Source of the DNA: JBEKZD01 sp050013395
GTDB taxonomy: Bacteria > Verrucomicrobiota > Verrucomicrobiia > Palsa-1439
Assembly: GCA_050013395.1 (NCBI GenBank)
Contig: JBEKFI010000006.1
Location: forward strand, 19,766 to 83,765
Direction of reading: 5' to 3'
DNA: 64,000 bases
This document shows positions 32,768 to 41,765 of the stretch, piece after piece (the stretch's first letter is position 1; every line of letters begins with the position of its first letter). The notes under the pieces were generated by a model. The model saw nothing but the letters and a program-made list of their open reading frames with translations. It did no database searches and was not told the DNA's origin. The translations under genes were made by a program, and so were the position numbers.

Positions 32768-33451
32768 TCTGTCTGCGCTCTGGTCAGCGGCGGCTTGGAC
32801 AGTAGCGTGATGCTGGCGATGCTGGCGAAGCGTCACGCGAAAGTTTATCCTGTCTTCATCCGCCACGGCCTCGTGTGGGAGGAGGCGGAGCTTCGGGCAC
32901 TGCGGCAATTCCTTCGCGCTCTTCGTCGTTCTTCATCCTTCATCCCTCATCCTTCATCTTTGGCTTCACTCACCGTCCTCTCTCTTCCCGTGCGCGACAT
33001 TTACGGCGCGCACTGGAGCACGACTGGCCGCAAAGTTCCGCATGCCAGTACTCCTGACGACGCAGTCTATCTGCCCGGACGAAACCTGCTGCTGCTCTCC
33101 AAAGCGGCTGTCTTCTGCGCCGAGCGCGGCATCCCCATCATCGCCGTCGGCTCGCTCGGCCACAACCCGTTCGCCGACGCGACGCCCAAATTCTTCCGCG
33201 ACTTCTCTGCTGCCGCCAGTGCCGGGCTAAGCTGTCGGCTGAAAGTCATCGCACCGTTTCGCACGTTGACGAAAGAGCAAGTCATTCGGCGCGGTAAACA
33301 TCTTCCGCTTCGCCTCAGCTTCTCTTGCATATCCCCGCGCCGCGACCAGCACTGCGGCCGCTGCAACAAATGCGCCGAACGACAGCGCGCGTTTCAGGAG
33401 GCGGGCATCCATGATCTAACCCAATACGCGTCCAACAGCTTGTCACCCTGA
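32768..33451 (+). CDS. queC: 7-cyano-7-deazaguanine synthase (QueC-like), start codon lost to a repeat
   Basis: ~228 residues of a PP-loop enzyme: ALVSGGLDSSVMLAML (the ATP-binding SGGxDSS), VYLPGRNLLLLSKAAVFCAE, PFRTLTKEQVIRRG and the zinc site C-x(8)-CGRCNKC. QueC makes preQ0 for queuosine. No ATG, GTG or TTG lies at the proper N-terminus: the homology begins right after the repeat ccccgaaagccttcggggca (32732-32751). Translation may start at CTG 32780 or from upstream. RRSSSFIPHPSSLAS in the middle also looks like repeat-derived sequence (tandem cttcatccttcatcc). It may be a pseudogene in decay. Confidence 0.65.
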   Translation, partial: SVCALVSGGLDSSVMLAMLAKRHAKVYPVFIRHGLVWEEAELRALRQFLRALRRSSSFIPHPSSLASLTVLSLPVRDIYGAHWSTTGRKVPHASTPDDAVYLPGRNLLLLSKAAVFCAERGIPIIAVGSLGHNPFADATPKFFRDFSAAASAGLSCRLKVIAPFRTLTKEQVIRRGKHLPLRLSFSCISPRRDQHCGRCNKCAERQRAFQEAGIHDLTQYASNSLSP

Positions 33452-33567
33452 TCCCGCAGTCGCGGGAGAATGGCCTCTGCTGAAATGCTCACGCGCGACT
33501 GAGAAAGGCCGAGGTTCTTCGCTTCGCTCAGAATGACAAACAGAGCGGTTTGTGTTATGACTCGCGC

Positions 33568-35106
33568 ATGGCCTACGATTCGTTGCGGGAGTTCGTGCAG
33601 AGATTGGACGCGGCTGGTGAACTGAAACGCGTCTCCGTCGAGGTCGATCCTGTTCTGGAGATCACCGAGTTCGCCCACCGCGAGATGAAGTCGCCCCATG
33701 GCGGCAAGGCGTTGCTGTTCGAGAAGTGCAAAGGGTCAAGTTTCCCGCTGCTCATCAACGCTTACGGGTCTTGGAAACGGATGGCGATGGCGCTCGGCGT
33801 GAACGATGTCGAAGATGTCGCACGCGAGTTGGAAAGTTTGCTCAAAGCCAAGCCACCGACATCTTTCCAGGAAGCCATCGCGCTGCTCGGCACGGCGCTG
33901 GAGTTGCGGCATGCGAAACCAAAGGTCGTGGAGCGTTCCGCCTTCGCCAAGGCTTCGGCGGACAGGGGAGCGTGTCAGGAGATGGTGCATGATCTGAGCG
34001 GGCAGGCCGGTCGCGGCAAGAATGCCGCTCCCACGGGGCTGGAGCTTTTGCCGATACAGAAATGCTGGCCGGAGGATGCGGGGCGGTTCATCACGTTGCC
34101 GCTGGTTATCACCCGCGATCCCGATACCGGCACGCGCAATGTCGGCTGCTACCGGATGCAGGTGATCGATGGGCGCACCACCTTCATGCACTGGCAACTG
34201 CAGAAAACGGGTGCGCGTCATTGGCGGCGGCATGTCGGGTTGAGGCAGCGGATGACCGTGGCCGTGGCGCTCGGCGGCGATCCGGTTTATGCGTTTGCGG
34301 CGGCCGCGCCGTTGCCGGATGGCATCGACGAATTCATGTTCGCCGGTTTCCTGCGGAAGAAATCCGTGGAGATGGTGAAGTGCCAGACGAACGATTTAGA
34401 GGTGCCCGCCGATTGCGATTTCGTGCTGGAGGGTTATGTGGAGCCGGACGAGAAGCTGGAGATGGAAGGCATGTTCGGCGATCACACAGGTTACTATTCG
34501 CTGCCCGAGCCGTATCCGAAATTCCACGTCGAGCGGATCATGCACCGCCGCGATGCAATTTATCCGAGCACGATCGTCGGCGTGCCGCCGATGGAAGACT
34601 TTTACATGGGCGCGGCCAGCGTGCGGATCTTCCTGCCGGTGTTCAAGATGAATTTCCCCGAAATCGTGGACATGGCGTTGCCGGCCGAGGGCGTGTTTCA
34701 CAATCTCGTCTTTGTCTCCATCAAGAAAGCGTTCCCGTATCACGCGATGAAGGTGATGCACGGGTTGTGGGGCATGGGGCAGATGATGTTCACGAAAATC
34801 ATCGTGGTGGTCGACCACGACGTGAACGTGCACGACACCAGCGAGATGTTATTCCGCCTCTGCGCCAATATCGATCCCGAGCGCGACATCATTTTCACCA
34901 AGGGGCCTGCGGACGTTTTGGATCATGCGACGCCCGTGCTCGGCTGCGGGAGCAAAATCGGCATCGACGCCACGCATAAACTACCAAGCGAAGCCAACAC
35001 GCGTCTTTGGCCGCCCCCGATCAAGATGGATGACGCGGTGAAGAAACGCGTGGGAGAACTCGTGAGAGCGTTGGAGCGTGGCAGCGTTAGAGCGTGGCAG
35101 CGTTAG
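33568..35106 (+). CDS. UbiD-family prFMN-dependent decarboxylase with two repeat inserts
   Basis: ~512 residues: N-terminal MAYDSLREFVQRLDAAGELK, then FPLLINAYGSWKRMAMALGV, TLPLVITRDPDTGTRNVGCY, EMEGMFGDHTGYYSLPEP, and near the end PADVLDHATPVLGCGSKIGI. The E-R-E/GDHTGYY metal-prFMN region is kept, so activity is plausible; substrate unknown (UbiD itself acts in ubiquinone synthesis). Between ~125 and ~160 lie two inserts that look repeat-encoded: SAFAKASADRGA (33939-33974) and GQAGRGKNAAPTG (34001-34040). Both keep the frame. The last residues (VRALERGSVRAWQR) come from GAGCGT-rich cassette sequence. ATG 33568 matches the family start. Confidence 0.85.
   Translation: MAYDSLREFVQRLDAAGELKRVSVEVDPVLEITEFAHREMKSPHGGKALLFEKCKGSSFPLLINAYGSWKRMAMALGVNDVEDVARELESLLKAKPPTSFQEAIALLGTALELRHAKPKVVERSAFAKASADRGACQEMVHDLSGQAGRGKNAAPTGLELLPIQKCWPEDAGRFITLPLVITRDPDTGTRNVGCYRMQVIDGRTTFMHWQLQKTGARHWRRHVGLRQRMTVAVALGGDPVYAFAAAAPLPDGIDEFMFAGFLRKKSVEMVKCQTNDLEVPADCDFVLEGYVEPDEKLEMEGMFGDHTGYYSLPEPYPKFHVERIMHRRDAIYPSTIVGVPPMEDFYMGAASVRIFLPVFKMNFPEIVDMALPAEGVFHNLVFVSIKKAFPYHAMKVMHGLWGMGQMMFTKIIVVVDHDVNVHDTSEMLFRLCANIDPERDIIFTKGPADVLDHATPVLGCGSKIGIDATHKLPSEANTRLWPPPIKMDDAVKKRVGELVRALERGSVRAWQR
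34011..34034. repeat. Palindromic repeat arm inside ubiD
   Basis: Identical over 24 bases to 10196-10219 (tcgcggcaagaatgccgctc then ccac). Encodes GRGKNAAPT in frame. Confidence 0.85.
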
Positions 35107-35120
35107 AGCGTGAGGAGCGC
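35060..35120. repeat. GAGCGT-rich end of four-helix-bundle cassette 1 (5' side)
   Basis: Tandem units gcgttagagcgtggca between 35068 and 35112 form the end of ubiD and the space before the four-helix-bundle frame. The far side of that gene (35533-35600) carries cacgctccacacgctcaacg, the inverted counterpart. Confidence 0.7.
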
Positions 35121-35595
35121 ATGAAGGTAGCGGATTACAGAGACTTGCGGGTGTATCAACTGGCGTTTGAATCGGCGATGGAGATTTTCGAGTTGAGTCG
35201 AGCGTTCCCAACGGAAGAGAAATTACGCGCTCACCGATCAGATGCGGCGGTCGTCACGGTCGGTCTGCGCGGACATTGCCGAAGCGTGGCGAAAACGCCG
35301 TTACGAGGCGGCGTTTGTAAGCAAACTCAGCGACGCCGATGGCGAGGCAACGGAAACCGAAGTGCACCTTGAGTTCGCGCTGCGCTGCGGTTACCTGCAG
35401 AACGACGTGCACGCCCGGCTCAAAGACAAGTACGATCACATCTGCCGGCAGTTGACGCTCATGATGGATGACGCTGCGGCTTGGTGCACGCTCGGTGAAC
35501 GCGTCCGGGAAGAGCTTGCGGAGTACTTCGCCGCACGCTCCCACGCTCCACACGCTCAACGCTCTCACGGTTCAATGGACGCTCCACGCTCATGA
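35121..35595 (+). pseudogene. Four-helix-bundle (23S rRNA IVP-type) protein, frameshifted
   Basis: MKVADYRDLRVYQLAFESAM, IFELSRAFPTEEK in one frame continues as YALTDQMRRSSRSVCADIAE, AWRKRRYEAAFVSKLSDADG and CRQLTLMMDDAAAW in the next frame. An extra T near 35223 causes the shift. The intact relative at 62254-62682 aligns throughout. Proteins of this family are found as intervening-sequence proteins in 23S rRNA genes and as accessory proteins (bAvd-like) of diversity-generating retroelements; none of those surround it here. The gene lies in a cassette with GAGCGT-rich ends. The shift could be a sequencing error. Confidence 0.8.
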
Positions 35596-35882
35596 CGCTC
35601 AAACGCTCTGACGATCCGTTTATTTGTCCGAACTGCGGTGCAGATGTGCCGGCCGGAGCGAAGGCGTGTCCTGAGTGTGGATCGGATGAAAAGACCGGTT
35701 GGTCCGACAAAACCATCTACGACGGGACTGGCATCGAAGACCCGGACGAAGACGATTTCAACTACGAAGATTGGAGGCGGCGCGAGTCTGGCGGCGCACC
35801 CCACAAGAGCAGTATGGGCTGGCTCTGGTGGCTCGTGGCAGTGGTGGTGTTGGTGATGGTTGTGTGGTTGATGATTAGGTAG
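35592..35882 (+). CDS. Zinc-ribbon protein with C-terminal membrane anchor
   Basis: A 96-residue protein: FICPNCGADVPAGAKACPEC (two CxxC pairs, ~11-30), an acidic middle (EDPDEDDFNYEDW) and a C-terminal helix WLWWLVAVVVLVMVVWLMI. The start ATG (TGACGCTCAAACGCTC context) lies within the repeat end of the four-helix-bundle cassette and overlaps that gene's stop. Role unknown; tail-anchored zinc ribbons are often adaptor-like. Confidence 0.8.
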   Translation: MTLKRSDDPFICPNCGADVPAGAKACPECGSDEKTGWSDKTIYDGTGIEDPDEDDFNYEDWRRRESGGAPHKSSMGWLWWLVAVVVLVMVVWLMIR

Positions 35883-35955
35883 GGGCGGACCGCCGGGCCG
35901 CCCGCAACTTGATGACAATCGGACACGGCGCGCCCGGCGGTCGCGCCCTACCCGA
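35883..35955. repeat. GC-rich palindromic repeat before the oxidoreductase
   Basis: ggggcggaccgccgggccgc at 35883 and gcgcgcccggcggtcgcgcc at ~35928 are imperfect inverted partners around a 20-base spacer. Same style as other dispersed palindromes here, with a different sequence. Confidence 0.55.
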
Positions 35956-35965
35956 GATGTTGATG

Positions 35966-36997
35966 ATGAAAGCAGTGATCTTTCGAGATCATGGCGGAAT
36001 CGAAAAGCTGGAATACGCGGACGTGCCCGAACCGAAAATTTCCGCCGAAGAAGTGTCGGTGCGGGTGCGCGGGTGCGCGCTGAATCACCTCGACATCTGG
36101 GTGCGGCAGGGACTGGGGATTCCGATCGACATGCCGCACATCGGCGGCAGCGACATTGCGGGCGAAGTGGCGGCGGTCGGAGCGAACGTGAAGAATCTGA
36201 AGCCGGGCCAGCGTGTGATCGTTTCTCCCGGCGTCACCGACGGCGCGATTGATGAGTGGACGACGAGTGGTTGGGATTCGATGAGTCCGAGTTTCGACAT
36301 CGTCGGAATGCGACGGCAGGGCGGTTACGCGGAGTTTGCGAAGGCGCATCACAGCGACGTGTTGCCCGTCAGCGACAAACTGAGTTTCGAGGAATGGGCG
36401 GCGATTCCGCTGGTGACTTTGACCGCGTGGCACATGTTGGTGACGCGGGCGCAATTGCGCGCCGGCGAAACCGTGCTGGTGCATGCGGCGGGGTCGGGGA
36501 TCGGTGCGATGGCGATTCAAGTGGCGAAGCTCTGCGGCGCTTCATTAGTCATCACGACGGTCGGCTCGGACGAAAAGGCGGCGAAAGCCCTGGCGCTGGG
36601 CGCGGATGTGGTGATCAACTACCGCAAACAGGATTTTGCCGAGGAAGTTCTGAAACTGACAAACAAGCGCGGCGTGAACGTGATCTTCGAGCACATCGGC
36701 CCGGAAACATGGCCGAAGAACCTGTCGTGCCTAGCGCGCTTGGGTCGGATGGTCACGTGCGGCGCGACGAGCGGCCCGCAGGCAACAATGGAAATTCGCG
36801 GGTTGTACGTCCGTCAGCACACGATCATGGGCTGTTACATGGGCGGTCGCAAAGAATTGCTGGAGGTATTGCGCCTCGTCGAAGCGGGCAAACTCCGTCC
36901 CGTCGTGGATCGCATGTTTCCGTTGAAGGAAGCCACCGCCGCCCAGCAGTACATGCTCGACCGAAAGAATTTCGGGAAGATCGTGCTGAAGGTGTAG
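35966..36997 (+). CDS. Zinc-binding-type alcohol dehydrogenase / quinone oxidoreductase
   Basis: 343 residues of the MDR superfamily: MKAVIFRDHGGIEKLEYADV, CALNHLDIWVRQGL, HIGGSDIAGEVAAVG, the NAD(P) motif VLVHAAGSGIGAMAIQVAKL (~163-182), and LGRMVTCGATSGPQA. It lacks the cysteine cluster of zinc alcohol dehydrogenases and has an N instead of C in the CxLNHxD segment, so it is probably an NADPH:quinone or enone reductase. ATG 35966 is used; ATG 35957 and 35963 are also in frame. Confidence 0.88.
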   Translation: MKAVIFRDHGGIEKLEYADVPEPKISAEEVSVRVRGCALNHLDIWVRQGLGIPIDMPHIGGSDIAGEVAAVGANVKNLKPGQRVIVSPGVTDGAIDEWTTSGWDSMSPSFDIVGMRRQGGYAEFAKAHHSDVLPVSDKLSFEEWAAIPLVTLTAWHMLVTRAQLRAGETVLVHAAGSGIGAMAIQVAKLCGASLVITTVGSDEKAAKALALGADVVINYRKQDFAEEVLKLTNKRGVNVIFEHIGPETWPKNLSCLARLGRMVTCGATSGPQATMEIRGLYVRQHTIMGCYMGGRKELLEVLRLVEAGKLRPVVDRMFPLKEATAAQQYMLDRKNFGKIVLKV

Positions 36998-36999
36998 CG

Positions 37000-37346
37000 T
37001 TCTGCTTGAGCTACGGCGATTGGCTTATTTCATTAAGGTTTTTCCTGAGCTTTTTCCGCCGGCTCATCGCTTTTTTGGCTTCGTCAAAATACGCGACATA
37101 CCGAAGCCATGATATGGCTCTGCAGGAATTCGGTTTGTTTGCATAACTCGAGTTTATCCCGTGTAGAACCGCGTTGCGGTTCACTATTTCCCCAGAGGCA
37201 AATTTGTGTGCCTCGGTATCATTAAGCGGTACTTGCAGCAAGACGACCGTCAGAATATCTCTTTCGAGATGGACCGACGAGTCAACCCGCGCATCATCAC
37301 GCTTGCGCGGGATGCAGCCACATTGTAGCCTCAAGGCTGTGATTCC
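37000..37346. other. Intergenic region before the broken PIN gene
   Basis: No clear gene. A 40-residue frame from GTG 37206 to TAG 37328 (VCLGIIKRYLQQDDRQNISF and on) ends just before the PIN frame and could be an antitoxin remnant, but it matches no antitoxin I know. Lower GC than its surroundings. Confidence 0.4.
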
Positions 37347-37809
37347 ATGAAGCTGTACTTGGAAACGTCCGTGCCGAACTTCCTGTTTCACGATGACGCG
37401 CCCGAAAAGCAGGATGTCACCAAACGTTTCTTTCAGTGGTTGCGGCATTGCGACGATGAATTGTTCACGTCGGTCATCGTGGAGGCGGATAATCAGGCGC
37501 GCGCCGCTGCCGCTGCGGGCCAGTCTGCTGGAGGCAATGGCGCGTTTGCCGGTGACAACCTTGGAATTGACTCCCGAAGCGGTCGGATTGGGAGAAGTGT
37601 ACGTGCAGCGCGGGATTATCCCCCGGCGATTTCTCAACGATGCGTTGCAGGTCGCCATCGCTGTTTGCCAGCAGATGGATGTTGTCGTAAGCTGGAACAT
37701 GAAGCATCTGGTCAATGTGCGGAAAGTCGCGGCCATGAATCGTGTCAACTTGGAATACGGGTTGCCGCCGATCCGCATTCACACGCCCGAAGAGGTGATG
37801 CCGTTATGA
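37347..37809 (+). pseudogene. PIN-domain protein, frameshifted
   Basis: MKLYLETSVPNFLFHDDAPE begins a PIN domain (first acidic residue in LETS), continuing KRFFQWLRHCDDELFTSVIV, EA, then in the next frame IIRRAPLPLRASLLEAMARL, RFLNDALQVAIAVCQQMDVV and VSWNMKHLVN with the later acidic residues. One extra base near 37487 shifts the frame. PIN domains are RNases, often VapC toxins. It overlaps the next small gene by ATGA, as a toxin-antitoxin-like pair would. Confidence 0.75.
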
Positions 37810-38006
37810 AACGCGCGACCGAACCCAGGGCACTGAAAGAGTTGCACCGCATCCGGGAACGCATGGCCGGGGAGGCACGGAAAGTGGGCGTGGCGCGGTA
37901 TTATCTGGCGCTGAACAAATCCTCTGAATGGCTTCGCGGAAAACCCCGCACGAGGCAGGCGGCGGCAGCCGTTTGCGAGAAACCAACTCGCAAATACGGC
38001 AGCTAG
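37806..38006 (+). CDS. Small protein paired with the PIN gene
   Basis: 66 residues, MKRATEPRALKELHRIRERM, AGEARKVGVARYYLALNKSS, basic at the end. The ATG overlaps the PIN stop codon. Position suggests a partner of the PIN protein (antitoxin or accessory), but it shows no known DNA-binding fold and lies downstream, not upstream as for most antitoxins. Confidence 0.55.
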   Translation: MKRATEPRALKELHRIRERMAGEARKVGVARYYLALNKSSEWLRGKPRTRQAAAAVCEKPTRKYGS

Positions 38007-38164
38007 GAACACGCAAAAGAACCAGAGACTCTTCTCCCGCCAAGGCGGGATCAGAATGACAACCTTAAGTAGGGATTGGTTTACGGAGAAGCTCTGACCG
38101 CCTTGCCAAAAGGCTTGCGCGTGTACTGGCTCACTCCTAAAGTCGCGGTGGTTAAACTTGCGCG

Positions 38165-41100
38165 ATGAAACATTCTGACTTCGTCCATCTGCACCTGCAC
38201 ACCGAGTACAGCCTGCTCGATGGGGCGTGCCGCATTGACGACGTGGTGGAGAAGGCGCACGCGGCAAAGATGCCGGCGGTGGCGATCACCGATCACGGCA
38301 ACATGTACGGCGCGATCGATTTCTACAAGGCGGCGTCGGAACGCGGCATCAAACCGATCATCGGCTGCGAGGCGTACATCGCGCCGGGCAGCCGGCTCGA
38401 CAAGAAATCCAGCAACGCGCGGGACGCGGCGTATCATCTGGTGCTTCTGGCCAAGGACGAGGTCGGCTACAAGAATTTGATCAAGCTCATCACGGCGGCG
38501 CATCTCGAAGGGTTTTACTACAAACCGCGCATCGACAAGGAAATTCTGGCGCAACACGCGAAAGGGCTGATCGGGTTCACGTCCTGCCTCAAGGGCGAGG
38601 TGCCGAACAAGATCAAAGATGAGCAGATCGAACAGGCGAAGGCCGCGCTGGACGAGTACCGCCACATTTTCGAGCCGGGCGATTATTACGTCGAACTCCA
38701 CAATCACGGGATTGAAGATCAACGAAAGGTCAATCGCGTGCTCATCGAATGGGCCAAGGAATTCAACCTGCCGCTTGTGGCGACCAACGACGTGCATTAC
38801 ATCGAGCGCAAGGATTGGGAGGCGCATGATTGCCTGATTTGTTTACAGACGCAATCGCTGGTGGCCGACGAGAAGCGGATGCGGTACGCGGCCCAGCAGT
38901 TTTATCTGCGCACGCCGGAAGAGATGCACGAATTGTTCAAGGAGACACCGGAGGCGATCCGCAACACTCTGGCGGTCTCCGAGAAATGCAACGTGCTTCT
39001 GGAGTTCGGCAAACTTCGGTTTCCCGTTTATCAGCCGCCCGAGGGGTTGGGCCGCGAACAATACCTACGGCAGTTGTGCGAACAGGGATTGCGGGAACGC
39101 TATGGTATCGAATGGAAGAAACCGAAGTCCGAACAGGAAAAGGCCCTCATCGAACGGTTGGAATACGAACTGAAGGTGATCGAGAAGACCGGGTTCGCCA
39201 GTTATTTCCTGATCGTCTGGGACTTCGTACATTTCGCCAAGAGTAAAGCCATTCCGGTCGGACCGGGCCGCGGCAGCGCCGCAGGCAGTCTCGTGGCGTA
39301 CCTGTTGCGCATCACCGACATCGATCCGTTGCGGTACAACCTGCTATTCGAGCGGTTCCTCAATCCCGAGCGCGTGTCGCCGCCCGACATCGACATGGAT
39401 TTCTGTTACAACCGGCGGCCCGAGGTCATCGATTACGTCCGCCACAAATACGGCAACGATCACGTGGCGCAGATCATCACGTTCGGCACGCTCGGCGCCA
39501 AGATGGTCGTGCGCGACGTGGGCCGCGTGCTGGGATTGAGCTACGGCGAATGCGACCGCATCGCGAAGATGATCCCACCCGACATCGGGATGACACTGGC
39601 GAAAGCGCTGGACATCAGTCCCGAACTCAAGAACGCCTATCAAAACGAAGACATGGTGCGGCGCGTGATCGGCTACGGGTTCACGCTCGAAGGTCTCGCG
39701 CGCAACGCCAGCACGCACGCGGCGGGCGTGGTCATCGGTGCCGAACCATTGATCAATGTCGTGCCCCTGACCACCGGGACGAACTCGAATGAAGTCGTCA
39801 CGCAGTACTCGATGAACCCGCTTGGCGATCTCGGATTGCTGAAGATGGACTTCCTCGGGCTGAAAACGCTGACCGTCATCAAGGACGCGCTCGATCTCGT
39901 CGAGCAAACGACGGGCAAGCGCATCGACATCGACAAGATTCCGCTCGACGACGCGAAGGCGTTCGACCTGCTCAACAAGGCCAATACTATCGGCGTGTTC
40001 CAGCTTGAATCACAGGGGATGCGCGATCTGTGCCGGCGCATTGGGGTGGACTCGATTGACGTGATCATCGCGCTGATCGCGCTGTTTCGTCCCGGGCCGA
40101 TGAACATGCTCGACGATTACGTGAACCGCAAACACGCGAAGACGAAGGTCGAGTACGATCATCCGCTGCTGGAGCCGATCCTGAAGGAGACATTCGGCGT
40201 GTTCGTGTATCAGGAGCAGGTCATGCAGGCGGCCAACGTGCTGGCGGGATACTCGCTCGGCGGCGCCGATATTCTGCGACGCGCAATGGGGAAGAAAAAG
40301 CCCGCCGAGATGGAGAAGCAGCGCGAGGTCTTCATCAAGGGTTGTCACGAGAAAAACAAAATCCCGCGCGGCAAAGCAGAGAGAATCTTCGAGACACTCG
40401 CCAAGTTTGCCGGGTACGGCTTCAACAAGTCGCACAGCGCGGCGTACGCGGTCGTCGCCTACCAGACCGCGTGGCTGAAGGCGAATTACCCGGTCGAGTT
40501 CATGGCGGCGTTGCTATCCAACGAACTGGCCAACACCGACAAAATCCGGCTTTTCATCAACGAATGCCGCCGCATGGGCATTGAAGTGTTGCCGCCCGAC
40601 GTGAACCAGAGCGGCGTGCGGTTTACGGTGCATCTTCGCAGTGTGGGAGCGGCGTCCCCGCCGCGACCGGTGGCCGGGCCTGAGACAATCGCGGCGAGGA
40701 CGCCGCTCCCACAAGACAAGGAGCCTACTAAAGCAAAACATCATCAAGGCGCGCGACGCAGGCGGAAAACTCAAATCGTTCAGCGACTTCTGCGAGCGCG
40801 TGGACCTGCGCATGGTCAATCGCAAGGTGCTGGAAAGCTTGGTGAAGTGCGGCACGTTCGATTCGCTCGATCCGCAGCGCGCGCGGCTGTATGCGGAGAT
40901 TGACTACCAGATGAATCGCGCCAGCAGCCTCCAACGCGACCGCGAACGCGGACAGGCAGCGCTGTTCGACGTCGAGCCGGTCAACGCGCGCAAACAGGCG
41001 ACCGGTAAACCGCCCGAGGTCGAGTGGTCGCAAAGCGAGATGCTGGCGTTTGAGAAGGAACTGCTGGGCTTTTACGTCACAGGACACCCGTTGTCGCAAT

Positions 41101-41726
41101 ACGCGGACATCCTTCGTCGCTACGAGTTGGCGTCGTCGGCCCGGCTGGCCCAGTTGCAGGACGGGCAGACGACACGCATCGGCGGCATCGTCAGCAAACT
41201 GCAGCCGAAGATGACGAAACAGGGAAAACCGATGGCCATCGTGACGTTGGAGGATTTGGATGGTTCAGTGGAAGTCCTGATCTTTCCCGAGGCGTACGCG
41301 AAGTGCTCGATCCATTTGCGCGCGGATGCTGCGATCTTTGTCTGCGGGACAGTCAATCTGCGCGAGGACAAGCCGAAGATTTTCGCCGACCATATCATTC
41401 CGCTCGACGAAGTCCCGAAGCGGTTCACCAAGGCCGTCCACATCCGCCTGCCCGCCGAGACGACCGAAGAAGCGGCGCTGACGCGCGTGCGGGAGGCGTT
41501 GCAAGCGCATCAAGGCAATGTGCCGGTGATGTTTTGCTTCATGTACGACGATGGCAAGCTGGTGTTCATCGAGACCCACGACAACTTTTTCGTTACGCCG
41601 TCAGAGGCGCTGGTGCAGGAACTGGAACGGATCCTCGGCGAAGACACCGTCTGGCTGAAGGTGGACACCGAGAAGATGGCCAACGGAAATGGCTCGCGTC
41701 AGGAGAGTCGGTTCGCCAAGGAGTGA
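38165..41726 (+). pseudogene. dnaE: DNA polymerase III alpha subunit, interrupted by a palindromic repeat
   Basis: First part (38165 to ~40640): PHP domain MKHSDFVHLHLHTEYSLLDG, polymerase active site PPDIDMDFCYNRRPEVIDYV, and FRPGPMNMLDDYVNRKH. Second part, another frame, to 41726: NIIKARDAGGKLKSFSDFCE, ELLGFYVTGHPLSQYADILR, and OB-fold PMAIVTLEDLDGSVEVLIFP. At the joint, where DnaE normally has a conserved segment of the type IRFGLxAIKxVG, there is instead the hairpin repeat 40643-40712. The frame changes there by one base. DnaE is essential, so either this is a misassembly at a repeat, or the genome has another dnaE, or the two halves work as separate chains. All other motifs look intact. 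Confidence 0.9.
40643..40712. repeat. Palindromic repeat inside dnaE
   Basis: 24-base arms at 40643-40666 and 40689-40712 (one mismatch) around a 22-base loop; the arms match those of the repeat at 7925-7983. Encodes VGAASPPRP and AARTPLPQ in the first frame. Confidence 0.9.
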
Positions 41727-41765
41727 TGTCCTGCGCTTCGCTCGGGATGACAACCAGAGCAGTTG

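Noticed and set aside
35121..35595. Diversity-generating retroelement around the four-helix-bundle gene
   Set aside because: No reverse transcriptase, template or variable repeat, and no C-type-lectin target gene near either copy.
37206..37328. 40-residue frame before the PIN gene as an antitoxin
   Set aside because: No recognisable antitoxin fold, a weak start, and only its position speaks for it; mentioned in the intergenic entry only.
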